DNA from: JAWLHU01 sp049324875
Lineage (GTDB): Bacteria > Bacillota > Sulfobacillia > Symbiobacteriales > Symbiobacteriaceae
Assembly (NCBI GenBank): GCA_049324875.1
Contig: JBMONC010000046.1
Location: forward strand, 24,536-88,535
Direction of reading: 5' to 3'
Length of the DNA: 64,000 nt
In this document: positions 26,100 to 35,402 of the stretch, one piece after another
How the letters are laid out: each line of letters starts with the position of its first letter
Position numbering within the stretch: the stretch's first letter is position 1
Notes under the pieces: generated by a model
The model's database searches: none
What the model was told of the DNA's origin: nothing
What the model saw: only the letters and a program-made list of their open reading frames with translations
Translations under genes and position numbers: made by a program

Positions 26100-26561
26100 T
26101 TACGGACGCCTGTCCGGAGCGGAGGCCGAGTTCCGAGGTGGGATTCGCAGAACCCCCTCGGTCACCTTGGTGTCGCCGCCATAGCCGTTCTCCACGCGGT
26201 AGTGCATCTCGTTGGGCTCGCGGCACTCCACCTGGTTTCCCTCCAGGTTCCCGAGGTCTCCCCTCCGAAAGAGAGGCACCTCGTAGCGGCCCACCACAGC
26301 GGCGCCGCTCTGCTCCAGCCGGGCCACCTCGATGTAGGCGGCGACATCGACGGGGGTACCGCCGTCGGGGAACCGGCCCAGCCCACGGGGCTTGTGCGAC
26401 TCCCGGACCAGGGTGAACTGGAACCGACCGGCGTACTCCCCCTGAAAGCAGCGCTTCACCCCCAGGGTGTACCGCGACTCGGATACCGCTCGCTCGTAAA
26501 GACAGCCAGGCAGCAGAAGGCCGAGGGCGCAAACCAGGAGCAGCCGTCCGACCCGGTGCAC
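26100..26561 (-). CDS. Small lipoprotein of unknown function
   Basis: The protein has 153 residues from GTG 26561, chosen for the GAGGGGGG site 6 bases upstream. It has a basic start, a hydrophobic segment and the lipobox LLPGC, so it is probably membrane-anchored on the outside. The mature part ends with VPLFRRGDLGNL, YRVENGYGGDTKVTEG and LRIPPR, which recur in the broken copy downstream. I do not recognise a family. Confidence 0.7.
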   Translation of the reverse strand: MHRVGRLLLVCALGLLLPGCLYERAVSESRYTLGVKRCFQGEYAGRFQFTLVRESHKPRGLGRFPDGGTPVDVAAYIEVARLEQSGAAVVGRYEVPLFRRGDLGNLEGNQVECREPNEMHYRVENGYGGDTKVTEGVLRIPPRNSASAPDRRP

Positions 26562-26670
26562 AGCGATCCCCCCTCTCCCCATCCTCCCTTACCGTTCGGC
26601 AGGGCGGCCTATGGCTCCTCCTAAATCCTGGGGTTCCGGTGGAGCCTCCAGCGTTATCGCTATGCGCAAA

Positions 26671-26700
26671 GCCCCCCCTGCTCCACCGAGCAGAGGGGGC
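26671..26700 (-). terminator. glyS terminator
   Basis: GCCCCC..TGCTC (26671-26683) pairs with GAGCA..GGGGGC (26688-26700). On the minus strand the stem is followed by TTTGCG. It lies just after the glyS stop. Confidence 0.6.
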
Positions 26701-26707
26701 GTGAGGG

Positions 26708-28810
26708 TTATCCGGCCAGCTTGGAGAGGTCAGCGGGGGCGGAGAGCAGGCTGCCCAGCGCCTGGAGCAGGCTGTAGCGGTTGGCCTTCACCCGCTCGTT
26801 CTCCACGTTGACCCGCACGTTGTCCAGGAAACCGTCCACCGGGGCCTTCAGCTTGGTGGCGGTCCGGTAGAAGGACTCGTACTCCCCGGCCTCCAGCGCC
26901 CGCTTCATGTCGGGGCGCAGCTCCACGAAGGCGCCGTAGAGCTCCCGCTCGGCCGCCTCCTCGAAGAGCTCGGGGTCGATGTCCCCGGTCTCCACCGTCG
27001 CCTCCGCCGCCTTGCCGGCCAGGTTGGTGATCCGCTTGAAGGCGCCGGTGACGGCGGCAAACTCGGGCTCCTTGAGCATGGCGGAGAGGGCGTCGGCCCG
27101 GCGCATGGCGTCGGCGGCGTCCCGGTAGCCGGCGGCGAGCACGGCCTCGATCACGTCGTAGCGGACCTCCCGCTGCTCCAGCAGCACCTTGATCCGGGCC
27201 CGGAAGAACTCCATCAGGTCGTTCAGCGCCTTCAGCGCCACCTCGGAGGTCAGACTGTACCGGTCCAGGGCCAGGGAGCAGAGCTTGGCCAGATCGAGGG
27301 AGAGCCGGTTCTCCACGATGGTCTGGACCACGCCCTGGGCCGCCCGGCGGAGGGCGAAGGGGTCCTGGGAGCCCGAGGGAATCAGGCCGATGGAGAAGTA
27401 GCCGGCCAGGGTGTCCAGCTTGTCGGAGAGCGCCACGGCGATGCCGGGGCCGGTCCGGGGCAGGTCGTCGCCGGCGCCCCGGGGCAGGTAGTGCTCGTAG
27501 ATCGCCTCGGCCACGGCGGGGTCGCCGCCCTCCCGCAGGAGGTACTGCTTGCCCATGTAGCCCTGGACCTCGGGGAACTCAAAGACCATCTTGGTGGCCA
27601 GATCCGCCTTGCAGAGCCAGGCGGCCTGGGCGGCCTGGGCCTGCTCGGCCTGGCTGAGGCCCAGCTCCCGGGCGTACTCCCTGGCCAGGCTGACCAGCCG
27701 CTCCACCCGCTGGAACTGGGTCCCCAGCTTCTCCTGGAAGACCACGTTCTTCAGCTTGGCGTTAAAGGACTCCAGGGAGCGCTTCCGGTCCTCCTCCCAG
27801 AAGAAGCGGGCGTCGGCGAACCGGGCGGCCAGCACCTTCTCGTTGCCGGCCCGGACGATCTCGATGTGGTCCTGCTCGCCGTTGCGCACCCCGATGAAGT
27901 AGGGCAGCAGCTCCTCGGAGCCGGGAGCCTTGTAGACGGGGAAATAGCGCTGGTTCTCCTTCATGGTGGTGACCAGCACCGCCGGCGGCACATCCAGGTA
28001 CTCGGGGGAGAAGGAGCCGGTGAAGGCGGTGGGCTGCTCCACCAGCCAGGTCAGCTCCTCCAGGAGGTCTTCGTCCCGCTCCACGTGGCCGCCCACCCGG
28101 GCCGCCTCGGCGGTGATCTGCTGCCAGATCACCTGCTTGCGGATCTGCTGGTCGACCATCACGTAGCCCTTGGAGACCTGGGGGAAGTAGTCGTCGGCAT
28201 CCTTCACCTTGATCGGCTGGCCGGGGCCCAGCACCCGGTGGCCCAGGGTGGTCTCCACCGTCTCGATGCCATCTACATCGAAGGTGACCCGCCGGTCGCC
28301 GAGCATGCAGAGGATCCACTTGATCGGCCGGGCGTAGCGGATCGACCGGTCGGCCCAGCGCATCGACTTGGGCCAGTCGATGGAGGTGACCAGGGCGGCC
28401 AGCAGCGGCGGGAGGACCCGGACCACCGACTCGCCCTTCACCAGCTTCCGGGCGTAGATGTACTCCCCGCCCTTCTCGTCGGCCCGGATCTCCAGCTCCT
28501 CCACCGCCACCCCCTGGCTCTGGGCGAACTTCTGGGCGGGGATGGTCGGCTTCCCCTCGGCGTCGAAGGCGACCTTCCTGGCGGGGCCCTTGGCCACCAT
28601 CTCCACATCCCGCTGGATCAGGGCCAGGTCCTTGACGTAGAGCACCAGCCGGCGGGGGGTGCCGAAGACGTCGACCAGGGCGAAGTCGAGGCGGGCCTCG
28701 GTCAGCGCCTTGACGGCGTTCTGCTTCAACTGCTCCAGGGCCGGCCCGCAGAACCGGGCCGGGATCTCCTCGGTGCCGATCTCCAGCAGGAGGTTGCGCG
28801 TCTCAGCCAT
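26708..28810 (-). CDS. glyS: Glycyl-tRNA synthetase beta subunit
   Basis: The protein has 700 residues, the normal length for the bacterial two-subunit enzyme. It starts LLLEIGTEEIPARFCGPALEQL, the conserved N-terminus of GlyS, and contains GELTWL-like and LSDKLDTLAGYFSIGLIPSGSQDPFALRR motifs of the HD-like region. The C-terminal anticodon-binding domain carries VDGFLDNVRVNVE. It lies 2 bases after glyQ. Confidence 0.97.
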   Translation of the reverse strand: MAETRNLLLEIGTEEIPARFCGPALEQLKQNAVKALTEARLDFALVDVFGTPRRLVLYVKDLALIQRDVEMVAKGPARKVAFDAEGKPTIPAQKFAQSQGVAVEELEIRADEKGGEYIYARKLVKGESVVRVLPPLLAALVTSIDWPKSMRWADRSIRYARPIKWILCMLGDRRVTFDVDGIETVETTLGHRVLGPGQPIKVKDADDYFPQVSKGYVMVDQQIRKQVIWQQITAEAARVGGHVERDEDLLEELTWLVEQPTAFTGSFSPEYLDVPPAVLVTTMKENQRYFPVYKAPGSEELLPYFIGVRNGEQDHIEIVRAGNEKVLAARFADARFFWEEDRKRSLESFNAKLKNVVFQEKLGTQFQRVERLVSLAREYARELGLSQAEQAQAAQAAWLCKADLATKMVFEFPEVQGYMGKQYLLREGGDPAVAEAIYEHYLPRGAGDDLPRTGPGIAVALSDKLDTLAGYFSIGLIPSGSQDPFALRRAAQGVVQTIVENRLSLDLAKLCSLALDRYSLTSEVALKALNDLMEFFRARIKVLLEQREVRYDVIEAVLAAGYRDAADAMRRADALSAMLKEPEFAAVTGAFKRITNLAGKAAEATVETGDIDPELFEEAAERELYGAFVELRPDMKRALEAGEYESFYRTATKLKAPVDGFLDNVRVNVENERVKANRYSLLQALGSLLSAPADLSKLAG

Positions 28811-28812
28811 GG

Positions 28813-29793
<981 letters not shown>

Positions 29794-29851
29794 GGGACAA
29801 TCCTCCTTCCAACGTGACTCGCTTGGTCTCTGAGGCGGAGGCGTGGGGGGT

Positions 29852-29940
29852 GTAGGGGGGCAAGCAGCAAACTCCGAGGTACTGCGAGTTTAGCACCGAG
29901 GAGTTTGCTGCGCCGTAGTGGCGCTCTACCTCCCCCCTAC
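29852..29940. repeat. Nested long inverted repeat in the glyQ leader
   Basis: The outer arms are GTAGGGGGG (29852-29860) and CCCCCCTAC (29932-29940). The inner arms are GCAGCAAACTCC (29864-29875) and its exact complement (29900-29911), with a 24-base loop. It sits between the T-box terminator and the glyQ ribosome site, so it is transcribed only on readthrough. It could be an mRNA-stabilising structure or a miniature inserted element. Confidence 0.6.
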
Positions 29941-29943
29941 TAC

Positions 29944-30177
29944 AATAAAAACTCTCGTCTCCGGCCATCGCGTAATGGCCAGGGACGAGAGCTTGTGCAT
30001 ACTCCCGCGGTTCCACCCTGATTGGCCCCGCCTCGCAGCGGGCGCCCACCTTGTGTGATGCAGTTTTCGCTCCCGGGCGCCTTCCCCGCCGCCCACCCCG
30101 CCCCGCTTGCACCGAAGTGCGGGGCTCTCTGCTGAGGCAGCCTCTCGGGTACTCCTCCCGATCCTCGCTATGAGAGC
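29944..30177 (-). promoter_or_regulatory. Glycine T-box leader
   Basis: Read on the minus strand, a stem I region has the AGTA and CAGAGAGC elements and a distal-loop GGTGCAAG. A likely GGC (Gly) specifier follows in GAAGGCGCC (30079-30081). The T-box motif AGGGTGGAACCGCGGG comes next. The terminator has arms at 29952-29959 and 29984-29991 with inner pairing, followed by TTTTTATT. Uncharged tRNA-Gly should favour the antiterminator and switch on glyQS. The specifier assignment is less certain than the T-box itself. Confidence 0.92.
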
Positions 30178-30206
30178 ACTCTAGCAAATCCGCCCACCGG
30201 TGTCAA
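30178..30206 (-). promoter_or_regulatory. glyQS promoter
   Basis: TTGACA (30206-30201), a 17-base spacer and TAGAGT (30183-30178) lie right before the T-box leader. The -35 box is only a few bases past the stop codon of the upstream gene. Confidence 0.7.
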
Positions 30207-30209
30207 GCG

Positions 30210-30746
30210 CTATCGCCACTCGATCGGCTTCCCCTCCAGGTAGACGGTCCGGAGGGCGGCCCGGCCGGTGCTGTCGACCATCGCCTCGATCGTCATCTCC
30301 ACGACCTTCCCCTCCAGCTCCCTGCCCTGGCCCTCCGGCACGTAGAACTGCTCGATGCCGTAGCGCAGGTTGATGTGGCCGGGCCGCCCCTCCCCCGGCA
30401 GTTCGGTCCAGAGGATCCGGCCCCGCACGGCCACCTCATCCGGGCCGGTCCCGGGCCGCCGGTCGGAGACCGCCACAGCCGACCAGAAGGGGTCGCCCCG
30501 ACGGAGGGTCACCCAGACCCGCTGCCCGCTCTCGTAGGGCCAGCCGGTCATGGGCAGGGTGGTCTCCAGTCGGGAGATCTCGTAGGTCAGGCGCACGTAC
30601 TCCCCCCGGAAGGGATCCCAGGGGTCGATGGGGGCGGTCTTCAGCAGCACCGGGCGGCCGGTAAGCAGGGTGAAGCTGTGCAGGGCGATGATCAGCAGGA
30701 GGATCAGGATCTGCAGGGCCACGGCGGCCCAGAATTTACGGCTCAT
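30210..30746 (-). CDS. GDYXXLXY-domain membrane protein
   Basis: The protein has 178 residues from ATG 30746 (GGGAGGTG upstream). It has one N-terminal membrane helix and an extracellular domain with RGEYVRLTYEI, matching the GDYxxLxY motif. It ends with a YLEGKPIEWR strand. In many bacteria this family is encoded next to DUF2157 proteins, as here. The genes overlap by 11 bases. Function unknown. Confidence 0.8.
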   Translation of the reverse strand: MSRKFWAAVALQILILLLIIALHSFTLLTGRPVLLKTAPIDPWDPFRGEYVRLTYEISRLETTLPMTGWPYESGQRVWVTLRRGDPFWSAVAVSDRRPGTGPDEVAVRGRILWTELPGEGRPGHINLRYGIEQFYVPEGQGRELEGKVVEMTIEAMVDSTGRAALRTVYLEGKPIEWR

Positions 30747-32061
30747 CCCCCGCACCTCCCTTCAGGTCGCCGACCCAGCGCCGCCGGTTCCGCTCCAGGA
30801 ACCAGCCACCCGCCAGCAGGAGCACGCCGCCGAAGATGAAGAAGAACGAGCGGTTCATGGCGCTGAAGAAGAGGTCGAAGTAGCGGGTGATCAGGTGGAC
30901 GGCGAAGGCGATCAACCCCAGGTTGACCAGCAGCTCCGTCCGCTGCTGGATGCCCACCGCCACCAGGCCCACCACGCCGCCCAGGAGGAAGAGGTTGAAG
31001 AAAACCATCCGGGCCACCTCGGGCAGCCACTCCGCCAGCAGCACCGCCGCGACCGGTGCGAGGGCTGCGGGCAGCAGGTAGCGCCAGCCCTCCTCCGCCC
31101 GGCGGCGGTACAGCCACGCCGCCGCGACCGCCCCGACCAGCAGGATCAGCGTGCCGGCCACGGTGTAGGGGGTCCCGGCAAAGAGCGAGGGCAGCTCATG
31201 CTCCACCGGCGGGGCCCAGCGGGGCACGTTGAAGGTGAGCAGGTAGGCGCCGGCCAGCCCCACAAAGCCGCCGCTGCCCAGGTAGGTCCTGCGGTCGCCC
31301 AGGCGGGCCAGCCCCGCCAGGAAGACCGCCGAGCCATAGAGCAGCGCCAGCCTCCCCACCACCAGCATGGGGGCGCCGCCGACCCCGTCCAGGTCGGTGC
31401 GGCCCACGTTGATCAGGAACCACAGGAGAAGGCTGAGCAGCACCCCCGCCTCGGCCAGGCGGGTCTCGGTCCGCCGGGCCAGCGGCAGCACCGCCCCCAG
31501 CATCACCAGCGGGAAGAGGTAGTTCTGTTGCCCCATCTCGGTCTGCGCCCCCACCGTCCAGACGGTGAGCAGCGCTGTGGCCAGGTAGAGCACCGGGCGG
31601 GAGCCCGTCGCCCAGACCAGCGGCAGGATCCCTCCGCCCCAGGCCAGAAAGCCGGTGGGGAAGTCGGTGTCCAGGTGGAAGATCTGGGCGATCAGCCAGA
31701 TGCCCGCTCCGTAGAGCAGGCTGCCCAGGAAGATCAGCCCCTGCCCCAGGCGGGGCGAGTCGCCGCGCCGGTACTGGAAGTAGAAGCCCGCGGCGTAGCT
31801 GCCGAGGGTCGCAGCCAGGATCGCCGCCACCTTCACCCCGGCGGGAATCAGCGGCCAGTTGGCCGCAAAGTAAAGGATCACGCCCGCTCCCACCAGCAGG
31901 CTCCCGAGGATGCTGAAGATCATGACCGTGCGGTCCCGCCCGGCACCGGCATCGGCCGGGTAGAGCCTCAGGATCGCCCCCCGCTGCTGCTCGCTGATCA
32001 GTCCCTGGCGGACCCAGCGCTCCGATTCAGCCCGGAGCTTGTCAGGCCAGTCGCTTGACAC
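30736..32061 (-). CDS. DUF2157 polytopic membrane protein
   Basis: The protein has 441 residues from GTG 32061 (GGGAGGGGG upstream). The N-terminal cytosolic helix bundle (WVRQGLISEQQRGAILRLY) is typical of DUF2157. About 11-12 membrane helices follow. It forms a two-gene unit with the GDYXXLXY protein, probably a membrane complex. The role is not established. Confidence 0.8.
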   Translation of the reverse strand: MSSDWPDKLRAESERWVRQGLISEQQRGAILRLYPADAGAGRDRTVMIFSILGSLLVGAGVILYFAANWPLIPAGVKVAAILAATLGSYAAGFYFQYRRGDSPRLGQGLIFLGSLLYGAGIWLIAQIFHLDTDFPTGFLAWGGGILPLVWATGSRPVLYLATALLTVWTVGAQTEMGQQNYLFPLVMLGAVLPLARRTETRLAEAGVLLSLLLWFLINVGRTDLDGVGGAPMLVVGRLALLYGSAVFLAGLARLGDRRTYLGSGGFVGLAGAYLLTFNVPRWAPPVEHELPSLFAGTPYTVAGTLILLVGAVAAAWLYRRRAEEGWRYLLPAALAPVAAVLLAEWLPEVARMVFFNLFLLGGVVGLVAVGIQQRTELLVNLGLIAFAVHLITRYFDLFFSAMNRSFFFIFGGVLLLAGGWFLERNRRRWVGDLKGGAGDEP

Positions 32062-32228
32062 CGGAATTCCCCCTCCCTTCCCCTGGCGCAGTTCGCCCTC
32101 GCCCCCGCCGCCACCTGCTCGCATTCACGCTATTTGCTCATAGAGCAGCACCGGATCTTTCCGCGCAGAACCGCTCTCCGTTGGGTATGCTACCCTTCGG
32201 ATCGATCTGATCAGAGGGAGTGACCAGC

Positions 32229-32492
32229 ATGACCCAGATGACCGCCGCCGAGGTGCTCTTCCTGCAGGAGCACATGCGGACCGGCATTGCGGGAGTCCGG
32301 TTCCTGAACCACTGCGCCAATGAGACCAACGACACCCAGTTCAAGCAGCTCTGCCAGCAGTTCGCCCAGCAGAAGCAGCGCGACCTGCAGCAGATGCTCC
32401 CGCTGCTCCAGAACGCCACGGCGGGAGGCCCTAACGTCACCGGCGGGGCGCAGCAGCAGATCGGCGGCCAGGTGCCGCGCCAGTTCCAGTAA
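32229..32492 (+). CDS. Small spore-coat-like protein
   Basis: The protein has 87 residues from ATG 32229, with AGAGGGAG 8 bases upstream. An in-frame GTG at 32220 is too close to it. It carries TAAEVLFLQEHMRTG, a Cys in NHCANE, and a Gln-rich helix (FKQLCQQFAQQKQRDLQQ) like one CotF-type coat helical hairpin. It lies 12 bases before a second coat-like gene. Confidence 0.6.
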   Translation: MTQMTAAEVLFLQEHMRTGIAGVRFLNHCANETNDTQFKQLCQQFAQQKQRDLQQMLPLLQNATAGGPNVTGGAQQQIGGQVPRQFQ

Positions 32493-32504
32493 GGGGGAAG
32501 CCAG

Positions 32505-32864
32505 ATGAGCATCAACCAGCAGCCGAACAAGATCTCCGACTTCGACCTGATGACCGAGCTGGATGTCTGCTGCAAGCACGAGGCGGCGCAGCTGACCAGC
32601 GCGATCCTGGAGTCCAGCAACCAGCAGATCCGGCAGCAGCTGACCCAGGCGCTGCAGCAGACCCTCCAGCAGCAGCAGCAGCTGGCCCAACTGATGATGC
32701 AGAAGGGCTACTACCGGCCGCTCCCCTCCAGCCAGCAGATGATCCAGACGGCCCGGGAGCAGATGGAGATGGCCAACGCCCAGGTGGGCGGCCCCTTCCC
32801 GCCGGGCATAACCCAGGGGGCGCAGGCGAACATCACCGGCGCCATCTCCCCGCAGATTCGGTAA
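32505..32864 (+). CDS. CotF-like spore coat protein
   Basis: The protein has 119 residues. ISDFDLMTELDVCCKHEAA, a Gln-rich helix and MMQKGYYRP match the CotF family layout (helix, helix, M.KGWY-like end). The C-terminus repeats the GGPFPPGI/QAN.T style of small coat proteins. GGGGGAAGCC precedes the ATG. It likely forms part of the coat of the endospore and implies a sporulating organism. Confidence 0.75.
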   Translation: MSINQQPNKISDFDLMTELDVCCKHEAAQLTSAILESSNQQIRQQLTQALQQTLQQQQQLAQLMMQKGYYRPLPSSQQMIQTAREQMEMANAQVGGPFPPGITQGAQANITGAISPQIR

Positions 32865-32875
32865 GCGCACAGGAA

Positions 32876-32907
32876 GAACCCCCGCCCGGGCTCCCGGGTG
32901 GGGGTTC
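32876..32907. terminator. Bidirectional terminator between coat genes and the recO-linked gene
   Basis: GAACCCCC (32876-32883) and GGGGGTTC (32900-32907) enclose further GC pairing. It lies 12 bases after the coat stop and 3 bases beyond the convergent stop. T-tails are weak on both strands. Confidence 0.55.
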
Positions 32908-32909
32908 CG

Positions 32910-33206
32910 CTATGCGCGCTGCTCCAGGTAGCGCACCACCCGCTGAAGCAGGTGGATATGCTGCTGCCGCCCGAACTGCCAGCCCCGGTCGTAGGCGGCC
33001 ACCTTCCGCTGCAGGCGGGTTCCGGGGATCGGCTCGTAAAGCACCAGGCGGGCGATCCGCCCCTCCCCCTTGTACAGGGTGGACGGGTGGAGCCCATAGC
33101 TGACCGGCCCCCGCGCCAGGCGGGCCTCCCAGCGGTACGATCCGCACTCCCCGCGCACCAGGCCATCCCGCGCACCCAGCTCCACCAAACGAACGCTCCC
33201 CGACAT
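32910..33206 (-). CDS. Small soluble protein of unknown function downstream of recO
   Basis: The protein has 98 residues from ATG 33206. The GGAGG ribosome site is 9 bases upstream but buried in the hairpin at 33210-33233. It reads as a compact beta-rich domain (GECGSYRWEARLA, YGLHPSTLYKGEGRIARLVLYE) followed by a C-terminal helix. The YG...GRI.KL-like pattern is reminiscent of DUF7678, with low certainty. It follows recO on the same strand. Confidence 0.6.
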   Translation of the reverse strand: MSGSVRLVELGARDGLVRGECGSYRWEARLARGPVSYGLHPSTLYKGEGRIARLVLYEPIPGTRLQRKVAAYDRGWQFGRQQHIHLLQRVVRYLEQRA

Positions 33207-33209
33207 GAC

Positions 33210-33233
33210 AGAATCCCTCCTGGGAGGGATTCT
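33210..33233 (-). promoter_or_regulatory. Hairpin that encloses a ribosome-binding site
   Basis: AGAATCCCTCC and GGAGGGATTCT form a near-perfect 10-11-bp stem on the minus strand. The 3' arm contains the only good Shine-Dalgarno for the gene starting at 33206. It may lower translation unless opened, or act as a weak terminator after recO. No T-run follows. Confidence 0.5.
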
Positions 33234-33251
33234 CGACAACCACGGTCCGCT

Positions 33252-34010
33252 CTATACCGAGCGGAGCGTATCCAGGAACTCCTTCGATTTCAGCCGCTTC
33301 TCGGTCCGCATCAGGATGTAGGCGCTCAGCACCCGGTCCAGCTCGGCGGCCGTCTCCCCGGCCAGCCGGACCACATGCGCCCGGCGGATGTCGCCGTCCA
33401 GCAGGTGCTTCATCGTCTCCAGCGAGCCGCGGGAGATCCGGAGCACCGCCTCCCCCTCGCTGGCACAGGTGGGGCAGAGCACCCCGCCGAGCCCCGGCGC
33501 GAAGCGGACGGCGCCGCCGGCCGCCACCTCCCGGGTGCCGCAGCTGACGCAGGCCTCCAGGCTGGGGCGGAAGCCGAGCATGGAGAGGAGCTTCAGCTCG
33601 TAGGCCCGCAGGATCGGTTCGGGCGCCATCTCCGGCTCGTTGAAGAGGTGCAGGCTGGTGAGGAGCAGCAGAAAGGGCGGTTCGTGCTTCTGCCGGTCGG
33701 CCACCAGGGCGTCGATCACCTCGCAGGCGTAGGTGGCATAAGCCATGCGGACCAGGTCCTCCCGCAGGTGGCGGAAGGACTCCACGATCTCCACCTGGCT
33801 CAGCGTATCCATGTTCCGGCCATGGAAGAGCTGGGCCCGGACGTGGGTGAAGAGCTGCATCGCCGCGGCGAAGCGGTTCCGGGGCCGGCGTGCGCCCTTG
33901 GCCACCGCCTGGATCTTCCCTTCCTCTCGGGTCAGGATCACCGCAACCTTGTCCGCCTCATCGAAGTCGCGCACCCGAATCACAATTCCATCGGCATTGT
34001 AGAGCGCCAC
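33252..34010 (-). CDS. recO: DNA repair protein RecO
   Basis: The protein has 252 residues from GTG 34010, with GGAGGTG 5 bases upstream. A longer frame upstream is not coding. The N-terminal OB fold opens LYNADGIVIRVRDFDEADK and contains REEGKIQAVAKGARRPRNRF. A zinc-type set CVSC...CPTC lies in the C-terminal domain. RecO loads RecA in the RecFOR pathway. Its neighbourhood with glyQS, ppdK, dnaG and rpoD fits a known Firmicute order. Confidence 0.92.
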   Translation of the reverse strand: MALYNADGIVIRVRDFDEADKVAVILTREEGKIQAVAKGARRPRNRFAAAMQLFTHVRAQLFHGRNMDTLSQVEIVESFRHLREDLVRMAYATYACEVIDALVADRQKHEPPFLLLLTSLHLFNEPEMAPEPILRAYELKLLSMLGFRPSLEACVSCGTREVAAGGAVRFAPGLGGVLCPTCASEGEAVLRISRGSLETMKHLLDGDIRRAHVVRLAGETAAELDRVLSAYILMRTEKRLKSKEFLDTLRSV

Positions 34011-34084
34011 GGCTGCACCTCCGGCATCACTTCCTCCATCATACCACGGCCCGGCCCGGCTGCGGACCCATCCCACACGGACGG

Positions 34085-34141
34085 TGTGAGTTCCGTCACT
34101 TCGCCAACGACGGCTGCCGTGGATACTGAGAATGAATCTCA
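34085..34141 (+). promoter_or_regulatory. Two candidate operator sites before the NnrS-like gene
   Basis: TGTGA-N6-TCACT at 34085-34100 resembles a CRP/FNR-family half-site pair. TGAGAATGAATCTCA at 34127-34141 is an imperfect palindrome similar to a Fur box. They lie in the 151-base divergent gap between recO and the plus-strand gene. Both are matches by eye. Confidence 0.3.
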
Positions 34142-34161
34142 CACCACGGAGGCGCATTGCC

Positions 34162-35235
34162 ATGAGAGAATCCCCATCGCCCGGCCGGTTTCCGCTGCTG
34201 GGTTTCGCCATCTTCACGCTCCTGGCGGCCCTGTGGGCCGGCCTGCTCCGGATGGGCTGGAGCCTGCCGCCCCTCACCCCCACCCTTTCCGGCGGGCACG
34301 GTCCGCTGATGGTCTCGGGCTTCCTCGGTACTCTGATCGGCCTGGAGCGGGCTGTCGCCCTCAACCGGCGCTGGATGTATCTGGCCCCTGCCCTGACCGC
34401 CCTGGGCGCGATCACCATCATCGCCGGCCTGCCCGCCTGGGTTGGGGCGCTGACCATCACCCTGGGCTCGGCCCTGCTGGTCCTGCTCTTCGCCCAACTG
34501 GTCCGGCTCCAGCCCGCCCTCTTCACCTACGTGCTGGCCCTGGGGGCGGTGGTCTGGCTGGGCGGCAACCTCCTCTGGCTTTTCGGGCTGCCCATCTCCA
34601 CCCTGGCGCCCTGGTGGGCGGGCTTCCTGATCCTGACCATCGCGGGGGAGCGGTTGGAGCTCTCCCGGCTGCTGCGCATCTCCCGTCGCGGGGTGGCGGC
34701 CTTCGCCGTCGCCGTCGGCCTCTTCCTGGCCGGCCTGCTGCTGGTGCCCTTCGCCTACGGCCCTGGCTGGCGGGTGACCGGGGCGGGCATGGTGGCGGTG
34801 GCTGTCTGGCTGCTGACCCACGATGTGGCGTGGCGCACCATCCGGCAGGCGGGGCTGACCCGATTCATCGCCACCTGCATGCTCTCGGGGTACCTCTGGC
34901 TCCTGGCGGCCGGCGGGCTGGCCATGGGCTACGGCTTCCTCTTCGGGGGGCCTTACGACGCCGTGCTCCACGCCATCTTCCTCGGCTTCGTCTTCAGCAT
35001 GATCTTCGGCCATGCCCCGGTCATCTTCCCGGCCGTGCTGGGCGTGACCATGCGGTTCACCCCCCGCTTCTACGCCCACCTGCTCCTGCTCCACCTCTCC
35101 CTCCTGCTTCGGGTAGGCAGTGGCCTGACCGAAACACTCCTCCTCCGGCAGTGGTCGGCGCTGCTCAACGTGATCGCCCTGCTGCTCTTCCTGGCCCAGA
35201 CCGTCACCTCGATCCAGCGCAAAGGGGCTGGGTAG
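34162..35235 (+). CDS. Polytopic membrane protein, NnrS-like
   Basis: The protein has 357 residues and about 11-12 membrane helices. ATG 34162 follows GGAGG. The motifs HGPLMVSGFLGTLIGLERAVAL near residue 45 and HAIFLGFVFSMIFGHAPVIFPAV near 275 place conserved His residues in helices. This is reminiscent of the NnrS haem-copper family linked to nitric oxide response. I am not certain of the family. A strong terminator follows it. Confidence 0.5.
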   Translation: MRESPSPGRFPLLGFAIFTLLAALWAGLLRMGWSLPPLTPTLSGGHGPLMVSGFLGTLIGLERAVALNRRWMYLAPALTALGAITIIAGLPAWVGALTITLGSALLVLLFAQLVRLQPALFTYVLALGAVVWLGGNLLWLFGLPISTLAPWWAGFLILTIAGERLELSRLLRISRRGVAAFAVAVGLFLAGLLLVPFAYGPGWRVTGAGMVAVAVWLLTHDVAWRTIRQAGLTRFIATCMLSGYLWLLAAGGLAMGYGFLFGGPYDAVLHAIFLGFVFSMIFGHAPVIFPAVLGVTMRFTPRFYAHLLLLHLSLLLRVGSGLTETLLLRQWSALLNVIALLLFLAQTVTSIQRKGAG

Positions 35236-35318
35236 GCGCAACAGTACAGAAAAATACGCCATATGCAGGAATCAATGGCCTGCGCGCGCCAATGCCTGTA
35301 AATCCGCTGTCTCCGCCC

Positions 35319-35343
35319 GGGAGCGCCATTGCGCTCCCTTTTT
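35319..35343 (+). terminator. Terminator after the NnrS-like gene
   Basis: GGGAGCGC (35319-35326), loop CATT, and GCGCTCCC (35331-35338) are followed by TTTTT. It lies about 85 bases past the stop. Confidence 0.85.
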
Positions 35344-35402
35344 CCTTCGTGTTATAAAGAACTAGACTGGTAAAATAATGACCATATACAAGATGCCATC
35401 CC

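Noticed and set aside
34011..34526. Longer RecO start
   Set aside because: The upstream frame has no homology and a poor context. GTG at 34010 has a good ribosome site and gives the normal RecO N-terminus.
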